Part shown: one piece after another, positions 1 to 8,053 of the stretch | Layout: each line of letters starts with the position of its first letter | Position numbering within the stretch: position 1 is the first letter of the stretch | Assembly: GCF_022531965.1 (NCBI RefSeq) | Contig: NZ_CP092831.1 | Span: 3,419,001 to 3,483,000, forward strand | Length of the DNA: 64,000 nucleotides | From: Paenibacillus peoriae | GTDB taxonomy: Bacteria; Bacillota; Bacilli; Paenibacillales; Paenibacillaceae | Direction of reading: 5' to 3' | Position numbers and translations under genes: made by a program | Notes under the pieces: model-generated | Database searches by the model: none | Seen by the model: the letters and a program-made list of their open reading frames with translations, nothing else | Told to the model about the DNA's origin: nothing

Positions 1-127
1 TAATAACCTTTCCCTCAAAGATAGGCTGTGTGGACACGGTCTTTTCGTCTAGCGCAGGATTCGAATAAGGCTTGCGAGGTGCATCGTTTGTTGAATTGTT
101 CAATTGTCCATTCGTTTGCTCGTTCAT
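1..127 (-). CDS. nudF: ADP-ribose pyrophosphatase, Nudix family (5' part only)
   Basis: Only the first 42 codons are in the window; the gene runs off the left edge. The ATG at 127-125 follows a strong AAGGAGG ribosome site. The visible N-terminus ends in a segment of the type EKTVSTQPIFEGKVI, which matches the start of NudF (YqkG) enzymes that hydrolyse ADP-ribose to AMP and ribose 5-phosphate. The Nudix box lies outside the window, so the call rests on the N-terminal segment and on the neighbours: in B. subtilis nudF is also close to mciZ and near yqjE. Divergent from mciZ. Confidence 0.7.
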   Translation of the reverse strand, partial: MNEQTNGQLNNSTNDAPRKPYSNPALDEKTVSTQPIFEGKVI

Positions 128-252
128 CAGTAAGTTTCCTCCTTCATATCTATCTTTCTTTATTAATTATCACCAAAGTTAGTCTAACTTGTCCACTTTG
201 TACATAAGCTGGTGGTAGAATAACAAACTTCCTGTCATGAGGAGATGCAGAA

Positions 253-396
253 ATGAAAAGCTACCGTACTGAAAGCACCCTCCATATCGTTGGTAAAGCT
301 TGGCAGATTCAAGCACTCTTGCGCCAATGGCAAAAGGAACACGGACCTACAGCCACTATCGCTTCGCTAGTTGTTCCAAAAAAGGTTCAGGTCTAA
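253..396 (+). CDS. mciZ: Z-ring inhibitor peptide MciZ
   Basis: A 47-codon gene preceded by GAGGAGATGCAGAA. The peptide contains the segment LHIVGKAWQIQALLRQW, which closely resembles the conserved VGKAWEIRAKLKEY core of B. subtilis MciZ, the sporulation peptide that caps FtsZ filaments and blocks Z-ring assembly in the mother cell. In B. subtilis mciZ is 40 codons and lies by nudF, as here. The remainder is a short basic C-terminus. MciZ is sigma-H dependent in B. subtilis; upstream there is a GTAGAAT (215-221) resembling a sigma-H -10, but I see no convincing AGGAWWT partner. A strong terminator follows directly. Confidence 0.85.
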   Translation: MKSYRTESTLHIVGKAWQIQALLRQWQKEHGPTATIASLVVPKKVQV

Positions 397-440
397 AGAC
401 GAAGGAACACTGTTCCTGTCTTTAACCTGAACCTTTTTTC
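378..440 (+). terminator. Rho-independent terminator of mciZ
   Basis: The long inverted repeat AAAGGTTCAGGT ... ACCTGAACCTTT begins inside the last codons of mciZ and is followed by a T-run. It also ends just before the convergent yqjE stop and may act in both directions. Confidence 0.8.
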
Positions 441-467
441 AATATATTGCAAGTGTATGATACAAGT

Positions 468-1601
468 TTATTTTGTGGTTTCTTGAATCAGAGCTACGAC
501 AACTTCAGCAACCTTCACCAGGTCATCGGCCTTGATCTTTTCCTCTGTTGTATGGATGTTCTGATAGCCCACAGCCAAATTCACCGTCGGAATTCCAAGC
601 CCGTTGAACACATTTGCATCTGAGCCACCACCGGAATGAAAGGTTGGCGTTGCCAGTCCCAGTCCTTGAATTGCACGTTGTGCAACCTGTACAACTTCAT
701 CATGCTCCGTAAAGCTGAATGCCGGATAGATGACTTCACTGCGGAACTCTCCCTGTGCACCAAATTCGCGTGCGGTGGTTTCCAGCGCTTCACGCATATG
801 CTGAATTTGATGATTAACCTTTTCCTGCACAATACTACGTGCCTCTGCACGGATCAACACAAAATCGCATACCACATTCGTCGCGCCGCCGCCCTCAAAA
901 CTGCCGATGTTAGCGGTCGTTTCCTTATCAATCCGTCCTAGTTTCATTTTAGAAATTGCTTTAGAAGCGACCTGAATGGCACTAATGCCATCTTCGGGAT
1001 TTACCCCCGCATGAGCGGACTTCCCAGTAATCTTCATTTCAATACGTGCCTGCGTGGGGGCAGCTATACAAATAGAGCCGACCTCACCATTCGAATCCAA
1101 AGCATATCCGAAATCAGAATCTAGCACGTCTGGCTTCATCGCACGTGCCCCCATCAAACCAGATTCCTCGCCAGCCGTAATCACGAACTGGATTTGACCA
1201 TGGGGAATATTCTGTTCACGCACGACACGAATCGCCTCGAACAAAGCAGCAATTCCCGCCTTGTCGTCAGACCCCAGAATCGTTGAACCGTCACTACGAA
1301 TCCAGCCATCCTCACCCAACTGCGGCTTAATGCCTTTACCCGGAGTAACGGTATCCATGTGGCAGGTAAAAAATAATTTGGGTGCTTGCTCTACACCTTC
1401 CGCTTTCCAGGTGACGATCAGATTGCCTGAACCATGTCCAGTTCTTTCACGAGAATCGTCTTCCATTACTTCCAGCCCGAGAGCATTAAACTTTTCTTTT
1501 AGGACGCGTGATATTTCCTGCTCATTTCTCGTTTCGCTATCCACCTGTACGAGTTCCATAAATTCCTGTACGATTCGGTCTTTTACTACTTTTACTGTCA
1601 T
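468..1601 (-). CDS. yqjE: M20 family metallopeptidase, YqjE / PepT-like
   Basis: 377 residues, close to the length of B. subtilis YqjE and of PepT-type peptidases that release N-terminal amino acids from short peptides. Dizinc-site motifs are visible: HMDT (His81, Asp83), GSDDKAG (bridging Asp near 112), the catalytic Glu pair in AGEESG (145-146), ALDSNG (Asp near 169) and a C-terminal His in NIHTTEE. The centre (about 185-290) is the usual M20 dimerisation domain. Cytoplasmic, no signal peptide. RBS GAGAGGAAAG precedes the ATG. The exact substrate cannot be read from sequence. Confidence 0.85.
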   Translation of the reverse strand: MTVKVVKDRIVQEFMELVQVDSETRNEQEISRVLKEKFNALGLEVMEDDSRERTGHGSGNLIVTWKAEGVEQAPKLFFTCHMDTVTPGKGIKPQLGEDGWIRSDGSTILGSDDKAGIAALFEAIRVVREQNIPHGQIQFVITAGEESGLMGARAMKPDVLDSDFGYALDSNGEVGSICIAAPTQARIEMKITGKSAHAGVNPEDGISAIQVASKAISKMKLGRIDKETTANIGSFEGGGATNVVCDFVLIRAEARSIVQEKVNHQIQHMREALETTAREFGAQGEFRSEVIYPAFSFTEHDEVVQVAQRAIQGLGLATPTFHSGGGSDANVFNGLGIPTVNLAVGYQNIHTTEEKIKADDLVKVAEVVVALIQETTK

Positions 1602-1686
1602 TAAACTTTCCTCTCTTTCCCGATTACGCTACAATACGGATAGATGTTCTTATCTATGACTTAAACCTATCCTAAAGGAGTTACAC

Positions 1687-1791
1687 ATGTCGAACAAAAA
1701 ATGGGTTCGTTTTTTCGTCTACATTATGCTCGCAGCTATGATTGGTTCTACACTGTTCATGGTAATTGAGCCGTTTATTATGCCACTATAA
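1687..1791 (+). CDS. Prli42-like stressosome-associated membrane miniprotein
   Basis: 34 codons with an AAAGGAG ribosome site seven bases before the ATG. The product has a short cytosolic KK-W-R start (MSNKKWVRFF) and one transmembrane helix running to the C-terminus. This shape and the Lys-Lys-X-X-Arg start match Prli42, the membrane anchor of the stressosome first described in Listeria. In many Bacillales a gene of this kind lies beside the YqjE peptidase, as here. Function is inferred from family resemblance only. Divergent from yqjE. Confidence 0.65.
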   Translation: MSNKKWVRFFVYIMLAAMIGSTLFMVIEPFIMPL

Positions 1792-1799
1792 TAACTATA

Positions 1800-1847
1800 C
1801 CGCTCAAGGTATCCGGCTGCTCTAAGGCATTATGAAGCCTTGAGTGG
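1800..1847. other. Stem-loop after the miniprotein gene
   Basis: CCGCTCAAGG (1800-1809) pairs with CCTTGAGTGG (1838-1847) across a 28-base loop. No T-run follows, so it is not a clear terminator. Confidence 0.3.
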
Positions 1848-1870
1848 ACGAGCTGTTACGTAAAGCAAAC

Positions 1871-1907
1871 AGGCGGGCTCCCGTGTAAATACACAATAGC
1901 CCGCCTT
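1871..1907. terminator. Terminator-like hairpin between the miniprotein gene and lipB
   Basis: AGGCGGGCT (1871-1879) pairs with AGCCCGCCT (1898-1906). It lies just downstream of the lipB stop and may end transcription from both sides. The T-tracts are weak. Confidence 0.5.
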
Positions 1908-1911
1908 ACCT

Positions 1912-2610
1912 TTATTGGAAAGAATGCGTTTGCCATTGCGCAGCAAATGAAAATTGCTGTTCAAAGTACGGTACAATTTCCTTCGCAATCTGCTCCACCG
2001 ACGTAGGCTTCTGTATGCAGTCCTCCAATGATGTCACACCGTATTCCTGAATTCCGCACGGGACAATGCCCTCAAAGCCCTCATGCTGTATCCCTGATTT
2101 GATGTTAAAGGCAAAGCCATGGCTGGTTACGAAGCCCCGGCGGTGCTTACACTTGTTGAATTTGACACCAATGGCCGCAATTTTAAGATTCCCGATCCAT
2201 ACCCCCGTATATTCAGGCTTACGACTTCCCTCAACCCCATAAGATGCCAACAACCGAATGATCACTTCCTCCAGACTTCGAAGGTATCCATGCAGATTCA
2301 GCGCCTCCCGGTTGCCGAGCATAAGTAGAGGATATCCGACAAGCTGCCCCGGCCCATGATATGTAATGTCTCCCCCACGGTCAATCTGAAAGACGCTGAT
2401 TCCCTGCTCCTTCAGTTGCTCTGGTGTGAGGAGCAAATGCTCAGGATGCCGCTGAGAGCCAATCGTGTAGGTCGGTGGATGCTGGAGAAGCATAAGCGTT
2501 TCTCTTGCCTCTCCCGCATCCAGCTTTCCCACAATCTCCTTCTGGACATCCCATGCATGGGCATATTCCATCCTATTCGTATAGGTTACATCAAGCGGTC
2601 GTCTGTTCAC
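1912..2610 (-). CDS. lipB: Octanoyl-[ACP]:protein octanoyltransferase LipB
   Basis: 232 residues. It transfers octanoyl from acyl carrier protein to the lipoyl-domain lysine, the first step of lipoate assembly. The family signature RGGDITYHGPGQLVGYP is present (about 78-94), with the catalytic Lys in AIGVKFNK and the catalytic Cys in IVPCGI. The start is a GTG at 2610 with a weak, distant GAGG, so the start is less certain than the identity. It follows bkdB by about 45 bases in the same direction, so its likely main client is the lipoyl domain of the adjacent E2. LipB is not the usual octanoyltransferase of B. subtilis, which uses LipM/LipL. Confidence 0.9.
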   Translation of the reverse strand: MNRRPLDVTYTNRMEYAHAWDVQKEIVGKLDAGEARETLMLLQHPPTYTIGSQRHPEHLLLTPEQLKEQGISVFQIDRGGDITYHGPGQLVGYPLLMLGNREALNLHGYLRSLEEVIIRLLASYGVEGSRKPEYTGVWIGNLKIAAIGVKFNKCKHRRGFVTSHGFAFNIKSGIQHEGFEGIVPCGIQEYGVTSLEDCIQKPTSVEQIAKEIVPYFEQQFSFAAQWQTHSFQ

Positions 2611-2655
2611 GGCCTGTCACTTCCTCTCCGTACATTTCCTCAACTGTTCGGATGA

Positions 2656-4047
2656 TTAGTACAGCTTCGTATCCAAAGTGTAGCCTTCAAGATTTTCTTT
2701 AACCCGTTGCAAGAATCGTCCACAGATCACTCCATCCAAAATACGATGATCCAGCGACAAGCACAAATTAGCCATTGAGCGAACTGCAATCATATCATCG
2801 ATAACCACGGGTCTTTTGACAATGGATTCAAAGGTAAGAATTGCAGCCTGCGGATAGTTAATCACCGGATAAGATAAAATGGAACCAAAGGAGCCTGTGT
2901 TGTTTACAGTGAACGTTCCGCCTTGCATGTCGTCCAATTTGAGCGTGCCTTCCCGGGTTTTACGTGCCAAATCGTCAATTTCACGAGCTAATCCAGCAAT
3001 ATTTTTCTGATCCGCTTTTTTAATAACAGGGGTAAGAACGGAGTCCTCTGTACCCACGGCTAGCGAAATATTGATGTCTCTTTTGACGATAATTTTATCC
3101 ACTGCCCAGACCGAATTCATAATCGGATATTCCTTGATTGCATTCACGACTGCTTTCATGAGGAAAGCCAGATACGTAATATTAATTCCTTCTTTTTGCT
3201 TAAATTCGTTTTTAATCTTGTTGCGGAGCATCACCAGATTGGTCACATCCACCTCAATCGTCGTCCATGCATGTGGAATTTCCGAAACGCTTTGTCGCAT
3301 ATTGCGAGCAATTGCACTGCGAATGGGTGTAACATCAATAAAATACTCGGATCTGTTATTGTTGCCACCCTCAACTTCGATCACAGGAGCTTTTGGAGCC
3401 TCCGTCAAATGAATCCCACTGTTACGAACCGGAATAGCAGGGTCCATATTTTGAATCGGTGTACTGTACTGAGGGGCAGACTGCTGTCTTCCTGCAAAAG
3501 GAGAGCCTTGTCCTGTTGCCGTCACAGTCGGCTGTCCAGATGCTCCAGTGGCAGCGGAACTGCCCCGCTGCACATAATTCAGCACGTCTTTGCGGGTAAT
3601 TCGTCCCCCCATGCCCGTGCCTGGTACTTGGCTTAAGTCCACATTATGCTCAGCAGCCAGGGTTTGCACCGCTGGGGAAAACCGTCCTCTCATGGACTGA
3701 TCCGATCCAACACTCTGCTGAGTTTGTGTTTGTACGGTGCTTTGAGATGCTGGTGCAACAGGTGTCGCCCCTGATGCCACTGCAGGTGCAGCCGACTTCG
3801 TCTGAATACGGCAAATTAACTCACCTACCGCTACTGTCTGACCTTCCTCTGCCAACAGATCACCCATAATGCCGTCCAATGTGGATGGAATTTCTGCATT
3901 CACTTTATCTGTAATAACCTCGCAAATCGGCTCGAATTGCTCTACCGTTTCCCCAGGTTGTTTGAGCCATTTGGCAATTGTCGCCGATACGAGCGATTCT
4001 GCCAATTGTGGCATGGTCACGTCGTTCCATTGTGTTTGGTCTGACAT
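2656..4047 (-). CDS. bkdB: Branched-chain 2-oxo acid dehydrogenase E2 (dihydrolipoyl acyltransferase)
   Basis: 463 residues. Domains in order: one lipoyl domain (1-82) with the lipoylated Lys in ITDKV (Lys48); an Ala/Thr/Gln/Pro linker; a peripheral-subunit-binding domain (122-160) ending GTGMGGRITRKDV; a second flexible linker (165-230); and the catalytic acyltransferase domain ending in HRILDG (His434, Asp438). It moves the acyl group from the E1-bound intermediate to CoA, giving isobutyryl-, isovaleryl- and 2-methylbutyryl-CoA. Fourth in the lpdV-bkdAA-bkdAB-bkdB order. Confidence 0.92.
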   Translation of the reverse strand: MSDQTQWNDVTMPQLAESLVSATIAKWLKQPGETVEQFEPICEVITDKVNAEIPSTLDGIMGDLLAEEGQTVAVGELICRIQTKSAAPAVASGATPVAPASQSTVQTQTQQSVGSDQSMRGRFSPAVQTLAAEHNVDLSQVPGTGMGGRITRKDVLNYVQRGSSAATGASGQPTVTATGQGSPFAGRQQSAPQYSTPIQNMDPAIPVRNSGIHLTEAPKAPVIEVEGGNNNRSEYFIDVTPIRSAIARNMRQSVSEIPHAWTTIEVDVTNLVMLRNKIKNEFKQKEGINITYLAFLMKAVVNAIKEYPIMNSVWAVDKIIVKRDINISLAVGTEDSVLTPVIKKADQKNIAGLAREIDDLARKTREGTLKLDDMQGGTFTVNNTGSFGSILSYPVINYPQAAILTFESIVKRPVVIDDMIAVRSMANLCLSLDHRILDGVICGRFLQRVKENLEGYTLDTKLY

Positions 4048-4134
4048 TTTTTCAACTCCTTAACATCATAGAAGGGCGCGTTTTACCGCTACCCCACTAC
4101 ACTTTTGGAATGCTTTCGTCCAATCTTCCCTATA

Positions 4135-5121
4135 TTAATACATTGCAAGACGGCGCATGGCTTCCTTCACTTTATCCTTGTTTAACATATAAAACTTCTC
4201 CATCGGTGGGCTAATCGGCATGGCTGGCACATCAGGAGCACATAGGCGCTCAATCGGTGCATCCAGCTCGAACAGACATTCCTCATTAATAATAGCCGAT
4301 ACCTCGGCACCGATGCCGCCCGTTTTGTTGTCCTCATGCACGATTAATACCTTACCCGTATGTCGTGCAGCCTCAACAATGGCTTCGCGGTCCAGCGGTT
4401 GGAGTGTGCGCAAATCCACAACCTGTGCAGTAATGCCCTCTTCCTTCTCCAATTCCTCAGCAGCCTGCATGACAAAATGCAAAGGCTGGCTATAACCGAT
4501 GACCGTAATATCGTCACCCTCACGTAATAGATTAGCCTTGCCAATCGGAACGATATAATCATCCTCAGGCACTTCACCCTTGATCAGCTTGTAGGATTTT
4601 TTATTTTCAAAAAATAGCACTGGATCAGGGTCACGAATGGCTGCTTTCAGCAATCCTTTTGCGTCATAAGGTGTAAATGGAGCAACAATTTTCAAACCCG
4701 GCGTACCAAAAAAGATAGATTCTGGACACTGAGAGTGATACAAACCGCCAAAGATCCCTCCACCGATTGGTGCGCGAATTACAACAGGACAGTTCCAATC
4801 GTTGTTAGAGCGGTAGCGGATTTTAGCTGCTTCACTAATAATCTGGTTCGTCGCCGGAAGCATGAAGTCCGAATATTGCATTTCAGCAATCGGCTTCATT
4901 CCGTACATGGCTGCACCAATCGCTACCCCGGCAATAGCCGACTCAGCCAATGGCGTATCCATGACACGTTGCTCACCGAATTGGTCCATCAGTCCCTTTG
5001 TCGTTGTAAAGACACCGCCCTTCACCCCAACATCCTCACCTAATACAAAAACTGTTTCATCCTGCTCCATCTCTTCTTTCATCGCAAGACGAATCGCATC
5101 AATATATTCCATAATCGCCAT
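4135..5121 (-). CDS. bkdAB: Branched-chain 2-oxo acid dehydrogenase E1 beta
   Basis: 328 residues, the normal length for E1-beta chains. It carries the hallmark GEDVGVKGGVF and the mid-region PIAEMQYSDFMLPA, and a C-terminal transketolase domain with VDLRTLQPLD and VHEDNKTGG. With E1 alpha it forms the thiamine-diphosphate decarboxylase of the complex. Two bases separate the end of bkdAA from this start, so the pair is translationally linked. The 87-base gap to bkdB shows no strong terminator. Confidence 0.92.
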   Translation of the reverse strand: MAIMEYIDAIRLAMKEEMEQDETVFVLGEDVGVKGGVFTTTKGLMDQFGEQRVMDTPLAESAIAGVAIGAAMYGMKPIAEMQYSDFMLPATNQIISEAAKIRYRSNNDWNCPVVIRAPIGGGIFGGLYHSQCPESIFFGTPGLKIVAPFTPYDAKGLLKAAIRDPDPVLFFENKKSYKLIKGEVPEDDYIVPIGKANLLREGDDITVIGYSQPLHFVMQAAEELEKEEGITAQVVDLRTLQPLDREAIVEAARHTGKVLIVHEDNKTGGIGAEVSAIINEECLFELDAPIERLCAPDVPAMPISPPMEKFYMLNKDKVKEAMRRLAMY

Positions 5122-5123
5122 CG

Positions 5124-6152
5124 TTACAGGCCCTCCCCATCGCTATCTGCATACACATGCAGCAGCGTATCTTCGGGCTTTGGAAAAGGCGCATTATCTG
5201 CATATTCAATCGCTTCCTTGATTTCGAGCAGCAGCTCAGCCGACAGATCCGCATCCTTGGCCTCATCCCAAATGCCGCATTCAATCAAGTAGCTTTTCAT
5301 ACGGGCTACGCCATCCTTGGCCCAATTCTCATCCACTTCCTCCTTGGTTCGGTAAGCCAGATCATTATCCGAGGTGGAGTGAGGAGACAGACGGTACATC
5401 ATGGCTTCGATCAACGTAGGACCTTCACCACGGACAGCACGTTCCCGTGCTTCTTTCACCGCCGCATATACGGCCAACGCATCATTACCATCGACTCGAA
5501 TCCCTGGGAATCCATATCCCAATGCACGGTCGCTTACCTTGCCTGCCAACTGTTTATGAATCGGAACCGATATCGCATATTGATTGTTCTCGCACATAAT
5601 GATGACTGGCAGCTTCTGTACACCAGCAAAGTTACAGCCCTCGTGAAAATCTCCCTGATTGCTGGAGCCTTCCCCAAACGTAACAAATGATACAAAATCC
5701 TTTTTCTGCATTTTGGCAGCCAAAGCTACACCCACTGCATGCGGAACCTGTGTCGTTACTGGGCTGGAGCCTGTCACAATACGTAGCCGTTTACTACCAA
5801 AATGACCTGGCATCTGGCGACCACCGCTATTGGGATCATCTGCCTTAGCAAATGCCGACAGCATCAGTTCGCGCGGCGTCATTCCTACCGCAAGCACGAA
5901 TCCATAATCCCGATAATAGGGAAGAAAATAGTCCTTTTCCCGGTCAAGGCCGAAAGCTGCACCTACTTGTGCCGCCTCCTGTCCAATGCCAGAAACGTGG
6001 AAATTAATTTTCCCTGCCCGTTGCAGGAGCATGTTGCGCTCGTCAAATCTTCTTGCGAGCAACATATATCTGTACATATCAATAACTTGTCCGTGAGTAA
6101 GTCCCAGCTGCTCATGTCTGAAGCCAGCGTCTACAGCGCCTTTAGAACTCAT
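5124..6152 (-). CDS. bkdAA: Branched-chain 2-oxo acid dehydrogenase E1 alpha
   Basis: 342 residues. The thiamine diphosphate/Mg site is visible as FGEGSSNQGDFHEG followed by PVIIMCENNQYAIS, and the phosphorylation-loop region YRLSPHSTSDND is typical of branched-chain E1 alpha. The ATG follows TTAAGGAGGTG, a very strong ribosome site. The 140-base gap upstream, after lpdV, has its own -10 box and two palindromes (see regulatory entries), so the E1/E2 genes may be transcribed separately from lpdV. No bcd, buk or ptb gene accompanies the cluster, unlike in B. subtilis. Confidence 0.92.
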   Translation of the reverse strand: MSSKGAVDAGFRHEQLGLTHGQVIDMYRYMLLARRFDERNMLLQRAGKINFHVSGIGQEAAQVGAAFGLDREKDYFLPYYRDYGFVLAVGMTPRELMLSAFAKADDPNSGGRQMPGHFGSKRLRIVTGSSPVTTQVPHAVGVALAAKMQKKDFVSFVTFGEGSSNQGDFHEGCNFAGVQKLPVIIMCENNQYAISVPIHKQLAGKVSDRALGYGFPGIRVDGNDALAVYAAVKEARERAVRGEGPTLIEAMMYRLSPHSTSDNDLAYRTKEEVDENWAKDGVARMKSYLIECGIWDEAKDADLSAELLLEIKEAIEYADNAPFPKPEDTLLHVYADSDGEGL

Positions 6153-6186
6153 TGAGGCACCTCCTTAAGTGTCAAACATCCTACTT

Positions 6187-6226
6187 CCAGTACCTAGTAC
6201 CATCTTGTCTTAAAACCTGGTACTAA
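6187..6226 (-). promoter_or_regulatory. Two FapR-like palindromes upstream of bkdAA
   Basis: TTAAAACCTGGTACTAA at 6210-6226 agrees with the B. subtilis FapR operator TTAGTACCTGATACTAA at 14 of 17 bases. A second, weaker copy, CCAGTACCTAGTACCAT, lies at 6187-6203, centred 23 bp away. Both sit just downstream of a perfect TATAAT (6247-6242 on the minus strand), where a repressor would block initiation. FapR control is inferred. The two half-sites could also pair in RNA as a hairpin. Confidence 0.45.
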
Positions 6227-6241
6227 ACTCTGGCTAACCCC

Positions 6242-6270
6242 ATTATAATCCTTTTCTGCCCAAAAAGAAA
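6242..6270 (-). promoter_or_regulatory. Possible internal promoter for bkdAA-bkdAB-bkdB
   Basis: A perfect -10 TATAAT (6247-6242) lies about 90 bases before the bkdAA start. The -35 region is poor (TTTCTT at 17 bp), so an activator or a weak basal promoter is possible. Confidence 0.4.
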
Positions 6271-6292
6271 AGCACCGATTTATTTGAAAGGT

Positions 6293-7714
6293 CTATATGC
6301 CAATCGCCTGTCCATCAACGGCCAACATCGCTTCTCCCAAAATCTCCGACAACGTCGGATGCGGGTGAATAAGCTGTCCGACTTCCCACGGCGTAGCATC
6401 CAGCAGTTGCGCAAGAGCGGCCTCGCTGATCAGATCCGTCACATGCGTACCGATCATATGTACACCGAGAATATCATGGGTCTTCTCGTCGGCCACTACT
6501 TTGACGAAGCCGTCCCGACTGCCGTATACTAGCGATTTTCCGATAGCTTGAAAAGGAAATTTCCCTGTCTTCACCTGATGTCCACGCTCACGGGCTTCTT
6601 GCTCCGTTAAGCCGACACTCGCGGCTTCAGGCCGTGTATAAATACACCGCGGAATCAGATGGTTAGGTACACTGTGAAACTCTTCGCCCGCCAGATGATG
6701 AACCGCCTGCAAACCTTCATGGCTTGCCGCATGCGCCAGTTGTAAGCCGCCGATACAATCTCCAATGGCGTAAATATGTGGCTCATTCGTCTGCAAATGC
6801 TCATTAACCGAGATAAAGCCATGCTCTACGCGGATATCCGTATTTTCCAGCCCGATATTTTCCACATTGGCCTGACGCCCTACAGAAATGAGCAATTTGG
6901 AAGCGCTGAGGGTTTCGGTTTCTTCCCCTTTTTGCACGTCAATCTGTACGCCTTCCTCATCTTTGCCGTATGTTTTAGCCAGCACTTGTGAACCCGTCAG
7001 CACCTTGACACCACGCTTGGTTAACAAGCGCTGCATTTCACGCGAAACGTCTTCGTCTTCCGTGGGGATGAGGCGATTCGCGGCTTCAACCACCGTAACC
7101 TCTACGCCAAAATCATTTAGCATGGAAGCCCACTCCACGCCAATCACACCACCGCCCACGATAATCAGGGATGCGGGTAGCTCCTCCATCGTTAACGCTT
7201 CGTCACTGCTCAGAATAAATTCGCCATCTGGCTCTAGCCCGGACAGCACACGCGGGCGTGATCCCGTTGCAATAATGAGATGTGCAGGAACAATCGTCTC
7301 CATCTCGCCATCTTCTAATTCCACAGCAACTGCCCCGCTTTTTGGAGAAAATATAGACGGCCCAATCACGCGTCCCTTACCGCTCAGCACCGTAATTTTA
7401 TTTTTACGCATCAAAAATTGAACGCCCTGATGCAACTGCTCCACAACGGCTTCCTTACGCTCCTGAACCTTGGGAAATACAAGCTGTGCTCCCGATGTCT
7501 CAATACCGTATTGTGCACTTTCCTTAATTGTCGCATATACTTCCGCACTGCGCAGCAAGGCCTTACTCGGAATGCAACCACGGTGCAGACAGGTTCCGCC
7601 AAGCTTGTCCTTTTCGATGATAACCACTTCTTTGCCAAGCTGGGCGGCACGAATAGCTGCTACATACCCCCCGGTTCCTCCACCCAAAATAGCGACATCA
7701 CAATGTATAGTCAT
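6293..7714 (-). CDS. lpdV: Dihydrolipoyl dehydrogenase (E3) of the branched-chain complex
   Basis: 473 residues. FAD-binding GGGTGGYVAA lies at the N-terminus, the redox disulfide is in GGTCLHRGCIPSK (Cys42, Cys47), the NAD-binding VGGGVIGVEWAS follows, and the C-terminal His-Glu pair is in HPHPTLSE. It reoxidises the dihydrolipoyl arm of E2 and passes electrons to NAD. RBS TGGAGGAG sits five bases before the ATG. It is the first gene of the bkd cluster. Confidence 0.92.
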   Translation of the reverse strand: MTIHCDVAILGGGTGGYVAAIRAAQLGKEVVIIEKDKLGGTCLHRGCIPSKALLRSAEVYATIKESAQYGIETSGAQLVFPKVQERKEAVVEQLHQGVQFLMRKNKITVLSGKGRVIGPSIFSPKSGAVAVELEDGEMETIVPAHLIIATGSRPRVLSGLEPDGEFILSSDEALTMEELPASLIIVGGGVIGVEWASMLNDFGVEVTVVEAANRLIPTEDEDVSREMQRLLTKRGVKVLTGSQVLAKTYGKDEEGVQIDVQKGEETETLSASKLLISVGRQANVENIGLENTDIRVEHGFISVNEHLQTNEPHIYAIGDCIGGLQLAHAASHEGLQAVHHLAGEEFHSVPNHLIPRCIYTRPEAASVGLTEQEARERGHQVKTGKFPFQAIGKSLVYGSRDGFVKVVADEKTHDILGVHMIGTHVTDLISEAALAQLLDATPWEVGQLIHPHPTLSEILGEAMLAVDGQAIGI

Positions 7715-7750
7715 GTTTCTCCTCCATTAACAATTGATTATATATAGCTT

Positions 7751-7778
7751 ATTGTACTCTCTTTATTTCACTGTACAA
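7751..7778 (-). promoter_or_regulatory. Predicted sigma-A promoter of lpdV
   Basis: On the minus strand TTGTAC and TACAAT are separated by 16 bases, about 40 bases before the lpdV start. No sigma-54 (SigL) -24/-12 element is seen, although the B. subtilis bkd operon uses SigL. Confidence 0.5.
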
Positions 7779-7840
7779 AATATAGCGTTTAGGCATAGGC
7801 TACAAAAAAGTTAACCATTTAATCCAGATCTCTTTCCATA

Positions 7841-8053
7841 TCATTCATACAGCGCATCTCGTAATTTGGTAGACATCCTTGGACTTTGTGCTGATTTGGC
7901 TCGCAGCGCCTTGCGAAATGATTCATTTTGCTTGCGCAGAAAGTTCAGCTCTGTCTCCAGCTCAGTGATGAGTTCTAGAGCTTGCGGGCTGATCAGTCCT
8001 TGCTCCAGTAATGCTCCTTTTTTGGCACTATAATCCGTATTTTTTTCGTCCAT
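7841..8053 (-). CDS. Small hypothetical protein, predicted helical
   Basis: I do not recognise this gene. From the ATG at 8053 it encodes 70 residues, mostly helical and charged (ALELITELETELNFLRKQ looks coiled-coil forming), with a basic C-terminal third. The frame stays open to 8128 with other possible starts (GTG and ATG codons at about 8062-8074), and no start has a convincing ribosome site, so the N-terminus is uncertain. It is a single gene between lpdV and the divergent tdk. Confidence 0.5.
   Translation of the reverse strand: MDEKNTDYSAKKGALLEQGLISPQALELITELETELNFLRKQNESFRKALRAKSAQSPRMSTKLRDALYE

Noticed and set aside
198..221. Sigma-A or sigma-H promoter for mciZ
   Set aside because: A TAGAAT / GTAGAAT -10 is present, but no -35 partner lies at a suitable distance for either sigma factor, so I did not list it.
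7715..7840. Sigma-54 (SigL) promoter for the bkd cluster, as in B. subtilis
   Set aside because: No TGGCAC-N5-TTGC element is present; a sigma-A type promoter fits better.
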